This document shows positions 23,173 to 34,409 of a DNA stretch of 64,000 nt, piece after piece. The position numbers and the translations under genes were made by a program. This DNA comes from Benincasa hispida. Lineage: Eukaryota; Streptophyta; Magnoliopsida; Cucurbitales; Cucurbitaceae. The first letter of the stretch is position 1. Every line of letters begins with the position of its first letter. Under the pieces are notes generated by a model. The model saw nothing but the letters and a program-made list of their open reading frames with translations, was not told where the DNA came from and ran no database searches. Where the stretch lies: positions 32,544,022 to 32,608,021 of the forward strand of contig NC_052350.1 in the NCBI RefSeq assembly GCF_009727055.1, in the 5' to 3' direction.

Positions 23173-24559
23173 CTAATTTGGTTGTGAGTCTAAAAATGGG
23201 TCATTGATGTCATAATCGGCGAAGGGATCAAAATCATCTTCGTCGTCTTGGACTTCATTATTTACTGATGCAGAAGAATTTGCATCTTCTTGAGTTTCGT
23301 CATGGTCTGATAATTGTCTGACGACTGTATTAAGAACTGAAGTAAAATCAGCGTGTGATCCTACTTCAGCGAGAAAACTCGTGATTGAATTTTTTGTCAA
23401 AGTAAATTGTTCATCTTCTTGACGAGATAGATCTTGTAGATGAACATTGGCTTTGAACCAAACGTTTAGCTTTGTCGCTTCTAGGAGAGAGTAGTCAAAC
23501 TTTTCCCACCACTTGATCCTTAGTGCTTTGCTTAAGGCTTTAAAATTTTCATATGGTTCTAGTTAGAAATTCCAACAAAAGATCCACTGAATTTGAAAAT
23601 ATAATGCAAATTTAAACGTCTTTGAAAGAGGAGACACGTAGATACTATTTTGAAAAAAGGTGGTAAGACCTTTGGACTTCTACTAGGAAGATTTCTTCTG
23701 ATAGTCCAAAATAGTTCCATCATGATTGAAACCAATTTGGAAAATGCATTTTGTAAGCTTGCTTACAAAATGTCACAAACCAAGAATGGTTGTATGCTTA
23801 AAACCAGAAAATATATACCGTGCTCGCATGTAGTCACGGTATGTATATGTTTGAGGTTTGAAGGGTTTTGAGAATTTCTTTGTTACAAACATCCCTTGAT
23901 TCCAGTAGGATGGAGTTAGTACTTTGAATATTCTCAATTTTGAGTATACGATTTTTGAAGGATTGAAACGATCCAGAACATGAGTAATTTCCACGAATTT
24001 GGTGTCCACCAAGATGAATTCGTAGAAAGTTCTTGTGTTTTTATACATCTTCTGGAAGATAGTTGAATCCGTGAGAGAATACTTGAGAACAGACTTCTTG
24101 AATGGATGGTTCGTCAAACTCTAGCTCGATCGTTAGAGCGACCATTGTTGTTTTAGTGAAATATCCTAAAATTGGTGGCCTCGGTTGGAAAACCTTTGGC
24201 TTTACCACTTGAGAAAATGTTGATGAGTTTTTGGGAATTAAATTTGAAGATGGCCTCATGGATCTCTTATTTGAGTTGTTTGCTCCCGAAGGACGTAACA
24301 GTGTTGTTGAGGGTTGAGAAGGCAGGCTTAAGGATCCTGACTGGATTGAAAGTGTCTTTTGAGCACTGCCTTGACGCCTTTTAGACACTACTTCAAAGTC
24401 GATGTCCATGGTATAATTGTATGCACTCATGAGAGATGGTGCACAAGATTGAGAGATGGGTTGTTTGCCCTTTGAAATACTAGCCTTGGAAGGGCTAGCC
24501 TGAATGCTCTGCGTCAGCCGAGGCCACCTTGGTGGCCAAAGACGGCCGGGAGGTTCCAT
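23173..24559 (-). pseudogene. pararetrovirus second ORF (unknown function), broken
   Basis: Three open pieces, 24041-24559, 23773-24117 and 23173-23400, lie in different frames. The first starts MEPPGRLWPPRW and is Ser/Pro/Lys-rich; the middle is aromatic- and basic-rich; the last is strongly acidic (DDEDDFDPFADYD) and ends in a stop. In florendoviruses a second ORF of unknown function follows the polymerase, and the position here fits. I recognise no domain. Confidence 0.6.
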
Positions 24560-24658
24560 GAGTCTTTAGCAGTTTTTTAGAGAGATATTTTTTAGGAGGT
24601 TGTTCTCTTGAGAGGTGTTCTCTGCTTAGATAATTAGCAAGAGAGTTTTTCGTGCCTT

Positions 24659-26340
24659 TTATAGACTCAATTTATCAAAGCAGGATAAGATTTCCACAAT
24701 TGGATAAGCTTTTTCATCCATTAGCGATAAGCATGAGATGCCTTTTGCTAAAACTTTTATTGATTGGACTGCTCGAGTATGCTCGTTCGTCCATGGTTTT
24801 GGGTTCTTTTTCAATCTCTCGAGGGAGACAGATGGTACGAGGTCTTTGATAAAGTCTCCAATATAATTTACACATCCAAGAAAGCGCTGGAGCTGTGTCT
24901 TGTCTTGAACAGTTTCTGGAAACTTATCCACGAAATCTAGTGATCATTGGATTGATTTGATTATTCCTCGATTAATGTCATAACCAAGAAATCTAATTTT
25001 CATTTGAAACAATTTGATCTTTGGTAAAGACTCCACAAGACCATTTGTCTTAATAATGTTGGAGAACACTTGCAAGTGCTTAAAGTGTTATTCAATTGTA
25101 TTTGAGAATACCAAGACATCATCTATATAGACGATAGTGAAATCCTGATATTTGTTGAATATGTCATTCATGACATTTTGAAAGTATAAAAGAGCATTTT
25201 TTAATCCAAATGGCATGACGTTCCATTGGTATTGTCTGAAGGGACGTTGAAGGTAGTTTTATATCTGTCCTATGCAGATACTTGGTTTTGCCAAAATCCA
25301 GATTTCATATTGAACTTTGAGAAAACCTTGGCTGAGGTTATTCTTTTTGATAAATCGTGTCGATTAGGAATGGGATACCTAATCCATTTGAGAGCCTTGT
25401 TAAGGAGTTTATAGTTGATTATCAATCTCGGAACTCCTCGTTCCTTCCCAGCTTGATTATTGACGTAGAAGGCCGCACAGGATCATGGGCTTTTTTATGG
25501 GCTAATAAGCCCTTTTCGAAGGAGCTCATCAATTTCTGCCTTGCAGATTTTGATTAGGACTTTTGACATTTGAATGGGTCTGGCCTTAGTGGGAATTTGG
25601 GCTTCATCAAATCCATCGACATATGGGAGCTCAACTATATGCTTTTTGCAGGCCCAAAAGGCATTTGGGATGTCTGAACAAATTTCAGCTTCCATTTTCT
25701 TTAGCAGATGCTGGATTTTCTTCTGCACCGAAGGTCTAGCAATTTGGTCAGCAACCTTCTTATTCTGAATTTCATCTTGAAGGAACTCAATTTTCTTTTC
25801 TTTCTTAGAAATCCTATTGATAAACTGCTGGATTTCTTCTTCAATATTTGAAATATACTTAGGAGTTATCGGATGATGGAACTCAAAAGTCATTATTTTT
25901 CCAAATTTCTGAGATGATAATCCTTTCTCAGAAACATGAAAAGGGTATAATTGAGTAAGGAAGGGTATGCCCAGAATAACTTTTTCCAATAGGTCTTTGA
26001 CTAAAAGAAATGTGTTAATGAAACACACATCTCCTTTGCAAATATGAGCTTTTGACCACTTATAATTAATGTGAAGTCTTTGGTTGTTGGCTCCTCTCAG
26101 AACTTCCATTGTTTTTTCAAAATACCTTGAGGGTATTAATCCTTCTTGGATGACGTTTTGGTCTGCTCCAGAATCCAGTAAGGCAACTACTTCAAACTTG
26201 AATTCCTGGATCTTAATGGTGACCGTAGATAACCATTTTTTATTGTAGACTTTATTGATATAGTTGATTCCCTCTATCTCTTTGGACTTCTGAAGTTTCT
26301 CCTGGGGTAATCGCTTTTGCAGATTACTGTTGGAAATCAC
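24659..26340 (-). pseudogene. pararetrovirus protease-reverse transcriptase region, broken
   Basis: 25495-26340 is open for 281 codons: an aspartic protease with LLDSGAD, and the start of RT with a KARPIQM-type block typical of caulimovirids. A stop at 25495 ends this frame. The RT catalytic YIDD box is visible at 25118-25129, in a stretch with further stops. 24659-24931 carries the RT connection region (LQRFLGCVNYI). Only the very start of RNase H is present before the sequence passes to ORF2 at 24559, so most of RNase H is missing. Confidence 0.82.
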
Positions 26341-26829
26341 TGAATGAATTTTCCAGGATTGACAATCGTTTTTTATTGATGGCGACTTCCCTTTTAAGTT
26401 TCTTGACTTCCATGTGGAGGTCAGAAGCCTTTACGGGTTCTTGGAATGACTCATTATTAACCTGATTGAGTATTTCTTGAAAAGAATATTGAATTGGCTC
26501 CAAAATTTGAGGCTTCGTATTTTGGCCTCCTAGAGACTCTCAAACTTTTAAGATGACCGTTTTCCGAGATATTTCATCAGGAAGCTCTTCTATTAGATCA
26601 AGTAGATGTTCCTAGTCTCTTGTTAAAACATCGATACATCCTGTGCAAGGGACGGTCTCTTCTGAAAGTTGAGAGGAATCAGAAGAATATCCTTCAGAAA
26701 AGGAATCTTCAATAACTTCATTGACTATTCCCTCGGAAGATGATTTTTCTAAAATAGAAATTTCATCTTCAGAACGGATGGCAAAGAGAAGAGATTATTT
26801 TAGGTCATTGTCAATCTCTAGGCTGTTCA

Positions 26830-28148
26830 TTTTTTTTATCAAAGGGCATTTATTAGCATAGAGACCCTGTTTGTTGCATCAGAAACAAGTGGTTCTTTTT
26901 TTTTTGAAATACTTCTTGTTTCTATTGTTACTTCCTCTTTCGGGGTTTTTCTTCGTCTTTCATTCGTCGTCCTTTGCTGTAGGATTTCTTAGAAGATTTC
27001 TTCTTTGTTTTTGAAGGCGGTAGATTTTGTTCAACATCGTATTGTTTACATAAAGTCCTTAATTCCTTTCGATAATTTGCATCTTTTATGATTCTTTGAT
27101 TATGCTTGGTGTCTTTACAAAGACTTAAGTATAGTGCTTGAATGTTACTGGTAATGTCTCCGTAGGTGAGAGAGTTCCAGTTGATTTGATTTCCTTCGAA
27201 GATCTCAGACATCTTCTGATAAAATTTTTTGGCAATATAAGGAGGTAATCCTTCTACGAATTTTCGTTTCTAGATTTCGTCTCCGTAGGATGTAAGGTTA
27301 TAAAGACGCGCCATAAAAACATCCTTGTACCATTTGAAATCACTCATCTTTCTACAACGTATCTTGAGAAGTGCTTTAATAGCTTGATTACTGTAGATGA
27401 CTATTCATCCTACAAAGTGTTGCATTGCAGTGTATACCAATGAGTTAACCATATCTAGTTCATTTTGCATTATCTCCACTGGGGCAATTCTTGCTCCTGG
27501 ATTTCCTTCTTGCTTTACCATAACTGTCTTTGTGGCAGTTAGGATAGTCTGCCTTTCTTGTTCAGAAAGTTGATTTTGCCACCAGCTCCTCAGATTTCTT
27601 GTGAATCCTGAAACCAGAATGTGAACGGTGCTTAAAACAATTTTTCTAGTGCTATAGGCGGTAGCAGCTAGAAGCATTTCTTGGAAAATATGCATCATTT
27701 GCTTATCGAAACATCCGTCAATGTTCTAGCTTATAATAGAGGTTCCATCATAAGTCTTTTGATTTGGACGAAAATCATCCCATCTTAGATCTGGAGGAAA
27801 GGGTTTTGCATAATGATTCTTCATTTCTGTGCTATAAGAGACAATAGGAAGGATTTTTGTATATTCTGCAAAAGTCCCTTTGGACTCTTTTATCATATTA
27901 ACAACTTTGGAGACTTTGGTCTTCTTTGAAGAGTATGCTTCTCCTTTGTCAATCTTGAATACTGACAATTTCTTATTGATCTCAGCTAGAAGTTCCTTTG
28001 GATTGCCTTTCAGTTCTCCAATGAAAAAGGTATTTGGTTGGAAGATTGGTCGGTTTGGATCAATCTTTGGTATGCCCTTAAGGCTTGAACTTGAGGTAGC
28101 TTTTTTATCCTTTATTTTCTCAACTATTTGAGAGAGGGTCGTTAGCAT
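26830..28148 (-). pseudogene. pararetrovirus coat/gag-like region with zinc-knuckle remnant, broken
   Basis: Open pieces at 27726-28148, 27405-27698 and 26928-27212. The last ends in a Lys/Arg-rich tail, followed at about 26836-26895 by a C-x2-C...C knuckle in which one position is a stop codon and the expected His is Leu. This order (coat, basic tail, knuckle, protease) is that of caulimovirid coat proteins. The upstream pieces are assigned by position. Confidence 0.7.
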
Positions 28149-28199
28149 TTTGTTTGAGTAATTCAGTTGATGCTGGATGTTTTTTTATTTCTCGTACTC

Positions 28200-29676
28200 C
28201 AACTTTTGAGACTTTTTCTTCATCGATGGTTTTGTACGGAGAGGATACCATCTTGATGGCTGGGACTACCGGGTGAGTAAAATAGGATTCTTCAGTCTGC
28301 AGCTATCTCTTTTCCACTGGTCGTAATCCAATTGGGGATTTGTTTAAGAGTGAGACAGCGACGTTTTGCTGCTTCATCTCTTTCTTTCATTCTTTTGAAG
28401 AAATCTTCTTTCAGAATGAAAGCTCCTCTGGTCTCCTTTGGTTGAGATATATGGAGATCTATATATTGACTGTACTTTCGCTCATATCTTTGCTCAGGAG
28501 TCTCATAAGTCGATAGTACATTAATTTGATTGTAAATTGGTTCTGATCTCCTTTCCATATCGAATTGAGGATGAGATAAAGAACTTCGTTCCTTTCATAC
28601 TGAATATCTGGAATCGATCTTTCAAAATATACGGAAGTTCTCATTGACCTAGATTTGGGGATATCTCTGGAAGTGTGACTATTTGGCCGTGTTTCGGAAG
28701 AAATGCTTGGCCTACTCATAATTTCTTGAATCTTGGGATATCTTGGTTCTGAATAGAATTGAACTTCAACATCTTCGTTATGATGTTCTGTGTTCGTAGC
28801 ATCCTCACTTTGTTTTGTAATAGAAGTATTGGCTCTTGTAATTCTCCAAACTGGATTCTGTGTGAGTTCACTCCATTGTAGAAGCTTTGGGACAGTCATA
28901 GAGGATTTCTCAATATTGACTTCCATAAGCATGGTGCTTCCTTTAGGAGATATTCCTAAAGCTCTTGGTGATACATTTGTATGCATTAGCTTGAAATATA
29001 CACGATAGCAGACGAAAAACGGGAAGGATCCGTCTTTTAATTCGAGGCCTTGAGAATGGACATCGAGGCTAAGGGCATCTCAGAGATTTGCGTCTTGAAG
29101 GGAAACAGTAAATCCCGGTTTGCACGTGAAGTAAACTGGTCCTCTTTCAAGGTTAGATTGAATGATTCCTAGAATAGAGTGTGAAAATCGAAGATGCCCC
29201 TTATCTCTGAGGGCAAGATAGACTGGAACGTCTAATCCTTCTCTGAATAGAGGTTTAAGGGTCACTTGAACACATCCGATGTGTAGATATCTGAATCTAT
29301 CTGTGGCTTGCTCTATAGATTCTCTTGGAAGAAGGCTGATTTCGGTAAATTCATCCTTCATTGCAAGATTTTTCTCGATGATGACAATGACGTCAGTTTG
29401 AGAGAAATTGAAGTTGTTGATCTTATAGATCAGTTTTGGATCCAACTTAGAAATGGTCCAATTTTTTAGACGATCTTCAACCTTAGTAATTTCTGTTTCG
29501 ATTGAATTGTATTTTTGAATGATACTTAGAGGATCATCATTACTTTGAAGTTCTTTGGATTTTGAGGAAGAGGCAGTGTTATCGAAGATCGTTTGGAGGT
29601 GAGAAATCTTAGAGAATAATTTAGAAAGCATGGGGAGAGAGAGAGCGAACCTTGGGATTTTGAAGCAATTTGTCAA
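28200..29676 (-). pseudogene. pararetrovirus movement-protein region and linker, broken
   Basis: 29080-29676 is open and carries the movement-protein core block around 29290-29110 (HIGCVQVTLKPLFREGLDVP). This family enlarges plasmodesmata for cell-to-cell spread. The frame stops at 29080, then continues in other frames at 28459-28986 and 28292-28558, a hydrophilic linker to the coat region. The first methionine at 29676 is the first long open start after the leader; the true start is not certain. Confidence 0.75.
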
Positions 29677-29739
29677 AACTTTCTTTAAAGATGTGATGAA
29701 AGTAGTGATATTAAGCTAACATTGAAACAAATTAGAATC

Positions 29740-30128
29740 TTCAGTCGATCGATCTTTAATCTTTGTAAGATTTAAACATATCCATCACATTTTGTGTATT
29801 CCGTCATCAAGGTTAACCACGCCTTCTTTCGGATAGAATACAAATTAATCACTAAATATGATATACCTTTTAGCCTTTCTAGGATAAGAGAGACTTCTTA
29901 TTCAAATTTCTTGGAATGTTAGTTTAAGATCATGACTAAAAGCCATACCTTTGAAGAAAATCTTAACTTTCATACTTTATTTCCCCTAAGGCTCTAGAGA
30001 GAGAGAGAGACTACTCCATAGAAAGAAAATTTGATGAAAAAATGAGCTCGAAGGCTCTGATACCATTTTGGGTCGAGATCGAGTGCTACTTATAAAATTG
30101 TTATTAGGACTCCGCCTACTAGCAATTC
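29740..30128 (-). repeat. pararetrovirus terminal direct repeat, right copy (leader)
   Basis: Near-identical to 22076-22468. In the viral sense this is the leader upstream of the movement protein and contains the intact primer site. Confidence 0.9.
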
Positions 30129-30191
30129 TATAAGTAGCACTCGATCTCGACCCAAAATGGTATCAGAACCTTCAAGCTCAGCTTTTCATCA
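30032..30191. repeat. 63-bp inverted repeat at the viral right end
   Basis: Arm 30032-30094 and arm 30129-30191 are inverted copies (both contain the primer site and GGTCGAGATCGAGTGC), with a 34-bp loop that is itself imperfectly palindromic. The right arm extends the viral sequence in the opposite orientation, so the junction is head-to-head. A transcript across it would form a long hairpin. Confidence 0.85.
30053..30065 (-). other. viral primer binding site, initiator tRNA-Met
   Basis: The minus strand reads TGGTATCAGAGCC, a perfect complement of the plant initiator tRNA-Met 3' end, the minus-strand DNA primer of caulimovirids. Confidence 0.9.
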
Positions 30192-30904
30192 TTAAAAAAA
30201 ATAAAAGTAAATCTGTTGAAAATTATATGCCCTTGAGAAATTATTTTAAATAGTAAATCTGTTGGAAATATTTTCAAATGTAGCAAAATATTACAGTCTA
30301 TGAGTGATGTCACTTATGGATACTGACAGACATCTATCAGTTTCTATCAATGATAGATGATAGTAGTCTATAAATGGAATTGATGTTCATCACCCAAATA
30401 CTCTATCTTGTCTAATAGAATTGAAAAATTTTACCATTTTTTCTTAAATTTTTTTAGAACAATCTTTTTTCTATTTTTTTTTTCAAAAGTATGTTATTCA
30501 TCCCATCTACACGCCTTAGTTAAGTGAAATTAGAAGATTGATGATTGAGATAAGGATTTTGGGTATGAATTATGAAATATGTTATTTGATCATGGTGACC
30601 CACAATATTGCAGCCCATATTTTGGCTCTAATATGGGATAAAGATCCTCCATTGTGGTTAAGGGAGGTTTTAAATGTTGATTTTGTTTCTTGTGCATTTC
30701 TTCCGATTTCCCTATTTAATAATCTTTGTTTATTTTCCATGCTAACAAAAGTTGTAAATTAAATATTTTTTTAATATGAAAATTTGAAATTAAATATTAT
30801 TAATTTTAGTTTAGTAGCCCGTTCTTCGTATTCAACTCCATTTCAATTACTTTATATATATCACTTACTTTGCTTTGCCAAATTTGGGCAACTAGAAAAT
30901 TTTA

Positions 30905-31177
30905 GATCCTATTTGATAACTATTTTATTTTTTTAAAAATTAAGTCTATGAACATTACTTCGACCTTTAAATTTCTTCATTTGTTATCTACTTTTCACCG
31001 ATAATTTAAAAAACTAAGCAAAATTTTGAGAACTAAAAAAAATAGTTTTAAAAAAGTTGCTTTTGATTTTGGAATTTAATTAAGAATGCAACCATTATAC
31101 TAAAGATGCAAATTATGGTAAGAAATGTAGATGATCTAGACTTAATTTTAAAAATAAAATTGTAACCAAAGGAGACC
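30905..31177. mobile_element. possible MITE
   Basis: Ends GATCCTATTTGATAAC and GTAACCAAAGGAGACC are imperfect inverted copies around an AT-rich noncoding interior of about 270 bp. No clean target duplication is seen. Confidence 0.4.
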
Positions 31178-31635
31178 TTAAGATTTGAGTTTTTAATTTT
31201 TATTCGGCCCCTGCTTTATTGAAAAATCAATATTTTAGTCATCTAAGTTTAAAAATCATCACACAAACGGTGGTTCATATTTCCTACTTTTATGTACTAA
31301 AAAAAAATTATTGTAAAGGTGTGTTTGGCATATAAAGTTGACTTGATAATAATTATTTGTATTTTGAGTGTAGAGTTGAGTTAAATTGGTGATTGTTGTT
31401 TGTGTTTGGAAGTGGAGAGTTGAGTTGGATATGAAGTCTATATTTGAGTGCATAGTTGAGTTGTGTTGAATTACACAAATATAGTATAGTTTTTTTGTCA
31501 TAAAAAAACATGTATTTTTATGGGTTTTTTTATTGTCATTTTTTATTTTTGTTTAGGTTTTTTTCATCAACTTTTTGTTCCACCATTCAACTACACAAAC
31601 TTATCCAAATTCTTAACACTCATTTGCGATGTGAA

Positions 31636-31880
31636 CTCAATAAATAAAAATATATTTTACAATTTTCTACATATAATTATTGCATTTAATGTAGACAAAA
31701 TACTATTATTTATATAATTAACGACCCTACAACATACTTTAACAATCGTGGTCATGGAATAGATGCTCAATAAATAAAAATATATTTTACAATTTTTTAT
31801 ATATAACTATCGCATTTAATGTAGACAAACTACTATTATTTATATAGTAAGCAACCCTACAACATATTTTAACGGTCGTG
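31636..31880. repeat. tandem duplication, 130-bp period
   Basis: CTCAATAAATAAAAATATAT begins copies at 31636 and 31766; both run through GCATTTAATGTAGACAAA to an AACGGTCGTG-like end, with few differences. Confidence 0.85.
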
Positions 31881-32239
31881 AAATATATGAGCTAAACATG
31901 CACAAAAATAGGGTTGCCATTAGATGTCTATTTACATGTTCATACAAAAAAAAAGTATAAACATGGCTAATAATGAGCCAATTTCATATGTAAAAAAAAT
32001 ATTGTTCATTAATATAGTCAAGCTAGTCAGTTCTACCAAGTAAATACAAATAATACTGATCTAGACTATGGGAGACTGTTAAAAAGTACCTGGTCTTCTG
32101 GATGTTTGTGAAAAGTAGGTCTATAAAGATGACTCGATCATCCTAAAAAAATTCTCAATATCAAATTACTATAAACTAATAATTTCAAATTTGTATTTAA
32201 AAACAATTTCGCCAGCCAAGTTTTTTTCATTTAGTATAT

Positions 32240-32640
32240 GATCGATTGAGTTGGTCGTTTGAGTTAGTTGTTTGAGATGAAGGATGAAGTTGGTGGTTGG
32301 AGTTGGTTGCTTGAGGTGATTATCGGTCATCGGAGGTGGTCGCTGCCGAAGTTGATCATTGGAGGTTATCTTCGTTGAAGTTGATTATTAGAGGTAGTCT
32401 TCGTTGAAGTTGGCCGCTTGAGGTAAAATTTTAGTATTGGTTGTTGGTGGTGGTTGTCACTGAAGTTGTCCATCAAATGTGTTATTCATTGGAGTTTTCA
32501 TCGAAGGTAGTTGTTGAAGCCCAAAGCTGGTTATCGAAGTCGGCCGTGCAAAGATGATCGTCGAAGTTGGTCACTGGAGTGTGGCAGTGGTAGTCGGTGG
32601 CAGTGGCCAACGGGTGGAACCATTGAAAACATTGGGGGTG
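32240..32640. repeat. degenerate short-unit tract (GAAGTTGGTCGTTGGAGGTGG-like)
   Basis: Many variant copies of GTTGGTYGYTGGAGGTGG and TCGAAGTTGG appear in one orientation. Stops occur in all frames, so it looks like a degenerate minisatellite rather than a gene. Confidence 0.55.
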
Positions 32641-32764
32641 GGGGAGAGAGAGTTGGGGTCAATTGGTAAAAAATGATCAACTCAACTCCACTAACATTTA
32701 AAGTTGGTGGACCAAACATTGTGTTGATCATTTTTACCATGTTGAATTGAGCCAAATACCCTCT

Positions 32765-34204
32765 AAGTATTCGAGTAAAATTAAATGATGAAAAAAAATA
32801 GGAATGTTAATTAGATTAACACAAACATTATTATTGTATAGAGATACCTTGTGCAAAGCACAAATGTAGTTTTCAAGCCCAAGAGAGTTATTTAGGATTC
32901 GTTTGGATTGGCTTAAAAAAAAGTATTTTTCAAAAGACTTACTTTGTTTAAACACTTTTGATAAAAAATATTGAAAATATACATCGAAAGTTATTTTGAG
33001 AGGTTGTCAAACACTTTAATTTTTTTAAAAAAATAACTTATTTTTTAAATTAAACACTTAAAAATGTAGACACTTTATTTTAAACAAATAGGAGAGAGGT
33101 ATTCAAAATGATGATCTAATAACAACAATAATTTTAAGGGCAGAATACACTTTTAGTTATGAGGGAAATGATATAAGAGAGAGAATAAAAGAGAAAAGTT
33201 AGTTAAAAATTATTATTGTAAAAAAAAAGGTAACTTAAGGAGTTGATAGTGTTCATTCAACAACATGAGAAAATATTTGGGGTAACGGGATAACTTACTA
33301 TGTTTAGATGAGTGTTCAAAAATCGGTTCAAATCCACAAACTGAGCTGAACCGCTCATTTTTCTTTGAAAAATTTACTTTTTCAATTAAGTAGTTAAAAA
33401 AATCGAATATTTCGATTGTATTCATGGTTCATGATATTAAGAATCTAGAATAAATGAGAGAAATTGTGCTGGATGTCAAAATACAATATCCAATTGGAAA
33501 TATAGCCAATTTTCCTTTTTATGATTTATGGCCAAATCGTAGGTATGGGCCCATCTCTTACTTACTTTTCCAAATATGCTCCCACAGATCTCATGACTTC
33601 ATCAAATATGGTGATACAATCTTCTATAACTGTAGCAATATCTGCATTTTTCCAAACTTTCACAGCAAGATTTTTGTGGACATGGTTGCTAATTTTCAGT
33701 TATAATTTAAAATTCAATGAAGAATAAAGAGTTAGTTTTGTTTTAAAATAAAGATTGTTCAATTCTACTGGTGGTTACGTTGCCGATTTACTTGCAATCG
33801 TCACAACAACATAGCAACGGAAAAAGGTGTTTCCTCCCTTTTGCTTGTTGGTTTGCTTCCCTTTTGTGGTGGGGTCTTTTGAACACAAGCATAAATGTAC
33901 ATAGTATTTACGAAGCAACATAGACAATATATACCATACATAATGTACAATGTATTTGTGGATATACCTTTCTTGGTGGACATGCACCTTGGTTAACCTT
34001 TGTTCGATTCTCCTCAACGTTTTTTTCAATCTAATTTGTACTTGAGTTGGCATAATCCTTTACCGAATTTGCTTCTAATTGTTCATGGACATCATATTCC
34101 TCCTCCCTTTATTTGTACATTCTTTTTGTTACTACTTAATACCTAATTATTTTTTAATTAAATACGTAGTAAATGCCTCAATCACTTCAACAGTTTGAAT
34201 ATGT
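32765..34204. other. spacer without recognisable gene
   Basis: AT-rich DNA. An 83-codon plus-strand frame at 33454-33705 and a 92-codon minus frame at 33775-34053 match nothing I recognise and lack supporting context. Confidence 0.5.
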
Positions 34205-34409
34205 CTTCTTAGGATTTATGCCCTAAATCTCGTGGTCGGTGTAAATTTGTAAATAAATTATTAATTAATAAAGAAAGGGTTTATTTAATAAATCATTCTT
34301 ACTTTATCTTGTATACTTCAAAATCCAATAAACTAAGATTTGAAGTTGTTCATTGTAACTCGAATAGTATGTAGTTGACATACAATTGGATCATGTTCAA
34401 GGAATAACA
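34205..34409 (+). repeat. fragment of a copia-type LTR start, plus orientation
   Basis: TTAGGATTTATGCCCTAAATCTCGT, then CAATAAACTAAGATTTGAAG, resembles the first 200 bp of the plus-strand LTR at 39052. It is cut by the opposite-facing LTR that starts at 34410. Confidence 0.55.

Larger units (their letters stand above)
22076..30191 (-). mobile_element. endogenous pararetrovirus (Caulimoviridae, florendovirus-like), degenerate
   Basis: On the minus strand, in order: leader with tRNA-Met primer site, movement-protein region, coat/gag-like region with a zinc-knuckle remnant, aspartic protease, reverse transcriptase, then a second ORF. Terminal direct repeats of about 390 bp fit integration of slightly more than one genome from a circular or tandem form. 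There is no LTR-type TG...CA structure and no integrase. The second ORF after the RT, and the overall size of about 7.7 kb per unit, suggest florendovirus rather than petuvirus or caulimovirus. Family placement is firm; the genus is a recall-based judgement. Many stops and frameshifts interrupt the genes. Confidence 0.88.
31316..32764. mobile_element. possible non-autonomous DNA element (GTGTTTGGC ends)
   Basis: Left end AAGGTGTGTTTGGC and right end GCCAAATACCCTCT are imperfect inverted copies; sub-terminal GAGTTGAGTT / CAACTCAACTCC phrases also pair. The interior is noncoding, with a tandem duplication and a degenerate GTTGGTGG-type tract. Boundaries are tentative. Confidence 0.4.

Noticed and set aside
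31636..31880. Possible CRISPR-like or satellite array
   Set aside because: Only two copies, no spacers, and the genome is eukaryotic.
33775..34053. 92-codon minus-strand frame
   Set aside because: No recognisable motif, no splice or promoter context, and the nested frame at 33801 is equally long for its size.
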